A stretch of DNA of 23,880 nt from IMG/VR virus record IMGVR_UViG_3300042465_003951, positions 1 through 23,880 of that record. One strand, 5' to 3'. Shown here in pieces: positions 22,396 to 23,880 of the stretch. A program made the position numbers and the translations under genes. This DNA comes from a virus. Below the pieces are notes generated by a model that worked only from the letters and a program-made list of their open reading frames with translations, was not told the origin of the DNA and did not search any database. Each line of letters opens with the position of its first letter. Within the stretch, counting starts at the first letter, position 1.

Positions 22396-22430
22396 TGTTT
22401 TATAAAGGCACATTATACCTTTATAAAACA
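22396..22430 (-). promoter_or_regulatory. 13-bp perfect inverted repeat with TATAAT in its spacer
   Basis: The arms are 22396-22408 and 22418-22430 (TGTTTTATAAAGG / CCTTTATAAAACA), separated by nine bases that read TATAATGTG on the minus strand. It sits between the capsid terminator and the Shine-Dalgarno of the connector gene, and it shares four bases (22427-22430) with the terminator stem. It could be an operator over a -10 box or an RNA hairpin in the connector leader. No good -35 box is seen 17 bases upstream (TTCGGG), so a promoter here would be weak or activator-dependent. Function is inferred. Confidence 0.5.
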
Positions 22431-22450
22431 AGACCCCGAAGGGTCTTGTT
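22427..22450 (-). terminator. Intrinsic terminator after the capsid gene
   Basis: A perfect 10-bp stem (AACAAGACCC / GGGTCTTGTT) closes on a UUCG tetraloop when read on the minus strand and is followed by a short T-rich run (TTGTTTTAT). It lies 16 bases after the capsid stop codon. The U-tract is short, so termination may be partial, which would let some transcription continue into the connector genes. Confidence 0.75.
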
Positions 22451-22466
22451 AAACTTATTTAGCTAA

Positions 22467-23846
22467 TTAAGCTACGTAAGTAAGTTTTGCAACTCCATTA
22501 CCATTATTAGTAGTAACTTGAGTCATACCTGTACGGAGGCTAGCCACCATAACACGACGCTGTGTTTCTACCAATTCTTGGGTGTCGATACGCAGACCAC
22601 GCTGATTACCAACTAAGAAATTACCTGGGTTAATTGCAATAGCACCAGCAATAGTACCAGTTGCTGCAGGTGTTGCATATTCAGCAGACACTAACACTGG
22701 GCTTCCGCCGATTTGACCAATTTGACCAGTCAATAATGTAGCTTGTGTGCCGACTTGATTCATTGTTTGGAAGATTGGATCATCCAACAATTGATAATAA
22801 ATATCGGTATTAACAATATAAATTACTTCTTGTGGGTCAAGACCCCAAGCACCTAAACCTTGACGTAATTTACGCAAGTTAGCAACAGTAACACCAGTAG
22901 TACTTGCTAAAGAGTAGGTGACTTGACCTGTTCCAGCACCTGCCCAGTTAGAGATTCCTTTAACAGGATCAGCACCAGAACCAAGACCTAACAAGAAAGC
23001 CTTGTCAACGGCGCGAGCAACACGACGGATCATACCATCACGAATCACGGGCATCAAAGCGATCAAAGAATCTTCTTCTTCTTCATATGCAGTGTACTCA
23101 TTAGTAGCAACTTTATATGCATTCAAAGTAATTTCTTTGAGTGTGTGGTTTTGTGTAGTACCAGCAGAAGTAGAAGCACCAAAACCAGTATTTTGAACCC
23201 AAGTTGCAGTACCTGCTTCTGGGTTAACTGGCATAGTCATTACGTTAGTTTGCATAGCAATGTTGCGGAAGATAGGAGCAACAACTAAACGACGACGAAT
23301 CTCATTTTCCATGTTTAAAGAAACTTCTAATTCCCAGATACCGCTTGGTAAGTGGTTAGTATTAGATGTAGTAACTGAAGCAGGAGCATAAGTAGCAGCT
23401 TTTTCAATCAATGCACGGCCAGTGCGTGTTTCTTGAACAGGCTTACCGGTCATCTTAGATAGCAAGATTGCTTTTTCTTTTTCTGCATAGGTAATGTCTT
23501 GATTTTTTGTGTCAGCAAAAGACATTTTTGACTTTGTCATGGCTTCAATTTCAGCAGCTTTTTCTTTCAAAGAAGCTTCTAAACCAGCAATGACTGATTT
23601 TGTTGATTCATCAGCAGTAGCAAAACGCTTCTCAACTTCGGCCATCAAGCGCTCAGCACCTGTGTCACCTGTAGAGATAGAAGCAACAGCGGCTTTAACG
23701 CGTGCATCTAATTCGGCTTCAGCTTTGTCAGCAGCGGCTTTTTCAGCCAATTGTTTTGCCTGTGTATCGGCGATGGCTTTAGCAGTGAGCTCAGCCGCTT
23801 TGTTAGCTGCATCAGCCAACATTTGTTCTAATTGTTTAGGATCCAT
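22467..23846 (-). CDS. Major capsid protein, HK97 fold
   Basis: The 459-residue protein has two parts. Residues 1 to about 110 are Ala/Glu/Lys-rich and predicted coiled coil, like the N-terminal scaffolding (delta) domain of HK97-type capsid proteins, which is often removed by the prohead protease. Residues from about 150 onward look like the HK97 shell fold: 'ELEVSLNMENEIRRRLVVAPIFRNI' style P-region (about 172-196), 'MTMPVNPEAGTATWV' (about 203-217), then an acidic E-loop-like and A-domain region. It self-assembles into the icosahedral shell. The ATG has AAGGA seven bases upstream. The same frame stays open upstream to the window edge (11 more codons), so a longer form or fusion cannot be excluded. 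An intrinsic terminator follows at 22427-22450. Family assignment rests on overall pattern and on position just upstream of a connector gene. Confidence 0.9.
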   Translation of the reverse strand: MDPKQLEQMLADAANKAAELTAKAIADTQAKQLAEKAAADKAEAELDARVKAAVASISTGDTGAERLMAEVEKRFATADESTKSVIAGLEASLKEKAAEIEAMTKSKMSFADTKNQDITYAEKEKAILLSKMTGKPVQETRTGRALIEKAATYAPASVTTSNTNHLPSGIWELEVSLNMENEIRRRLVVAPIFRNIAMQTNVMTMPVNPEAGTATWVQNTGFGASTSAGTTQNHTLKEITLNAYKVATNEYTAYEEEEDSLIALMPVIRDGMIRRVARAVDKAFLLGLGSGADPVKGISNWAGAGTGQVTYSLASTTGVTVANLRKLRQGLGAWGLDPQEVIYIVNTDIYYQLLDDPIFQTMNQVGTQATLLTGQIGQIGGSPVLVSAEYATPAATGTIAGAIAINPGNFLVGNQRGLRIDTQELVETQRRVMVASLRTGMTQVTTNNGNGVAKLTYVA

Positions 23847-23880
23847 TTCCCATTCCTTTTTAATTTCGCCGATTGCTTCC

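Noticed and set aside
22384-22431. Upstream start for the connector protein, adding 16 residues
   Set aside because: The added codons lie in the terminator and inverted repeat; the internal ATG at 22383 has a good Shine-Dalgarno and gives the normal family N-terminus.
22460-22474. Small inverted repeat TAGCT-AATTA-AGCTA at the capsid stop codon
   Set aside because: Only five base pairs, and the real terminator lies just downstream.
1-23880. Search for a defence island, retron, toxin-antitoxin pair, tRNA or integrase
   Set aside because: All supported genes belong to virion structure, assembly or nearby functions, and the gaps are too short to hide another system.

Overview
The window is part of a tailed double-stranded DNA phage or prophage: the head-to-tail structural module of a siphovirus with a long non-contractile tail. 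Every gene lies on the minus strand, so transcription runs from high to low coordinates. Gene order follows the lambda/HK97 plan: major capsid protein, head-tail connector, a large neck-region protein, tail terminator, tail tube protein, a pair of tail-assembly chaperones in overlapping frames, tape measure, distal tail protein, a DUF1833-like protein, an NlpC/P60-I-J-like tail tip protein, then fibre and adhesin genes. The DNA is AT-rich by eye. Good Shine-Dalgarno sequences and bacterial sigma70-type promoters suggest a bacterial, probably Gram-negative, host. The fibre and decoration domains (FCCH-like, Calx-beta-like, GxGYT repeats) resemble those I associate with aquatic environmental phages. 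Host genus cannot be told from this window.

Layout from upstream to downstream. (1) 23880-22427: capsid gene, closed by a UUCG-loop terminator. (2) 22430-18171: an inverted repeat with TATAAT in its loop, then connector, 471-aa neck protein, tail terminator and tube protein. The first three are linked by ATGA overlaps, and a terminator follows the tube gene. (3) 18153-17357: chaperone gene with a canonical -1 ribosomal frameshift site (G_GGA_AAC plus a hairpin 8 nt downstream), giving a short G-like protein and a G-T-like fusion; a terminator follows. (4) 17337-1254: a perfect TTGACA-N17-TATAAT promoter drives tape measure, distal tail, DUF1833-like, tail tip, two fibre proteins and a small tail protein as one tightly packed unit ending at a strong terminator. 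(5) 1251-1: a second perfect consensus promoter, with a palindrome over its -10 box, drives a membrane-anchored coiled-coil protein, an FCCH-containing tail protein and the start of another tail-associated gene cut by the window edge.

The genes build a head, join it to the tail and assemble a tail perhaps 230 nm long (1,556-residue tape measure at about 1.5 angstroms per residue; inference). The tail ends in a tip with a cell-wall hydrolase domain and several large beta-rich adhesins. The capsid gene, the tube gene and the chaperone pair are each followed directly by an intrinsic terminator, and two downstream blocks restart from consensus promoters. This layout could set expression levels of the structural proteins.

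No gene-free stretch exceeds 300 bases. The longest are 1100-1313 (terminator, promoter and leader hairpin) and 17254-17374 (promoter and most of a terminator). I see no tRNA, CRISPR array, insertion sequence, integrase, defence system, or replication or lysis gene that can be named with confidence. The most interesting signals are the frameshift cassette, the promoter/operator-like elements, and the domain insertions and fusions in the tail proteins, rather than a new gene system.
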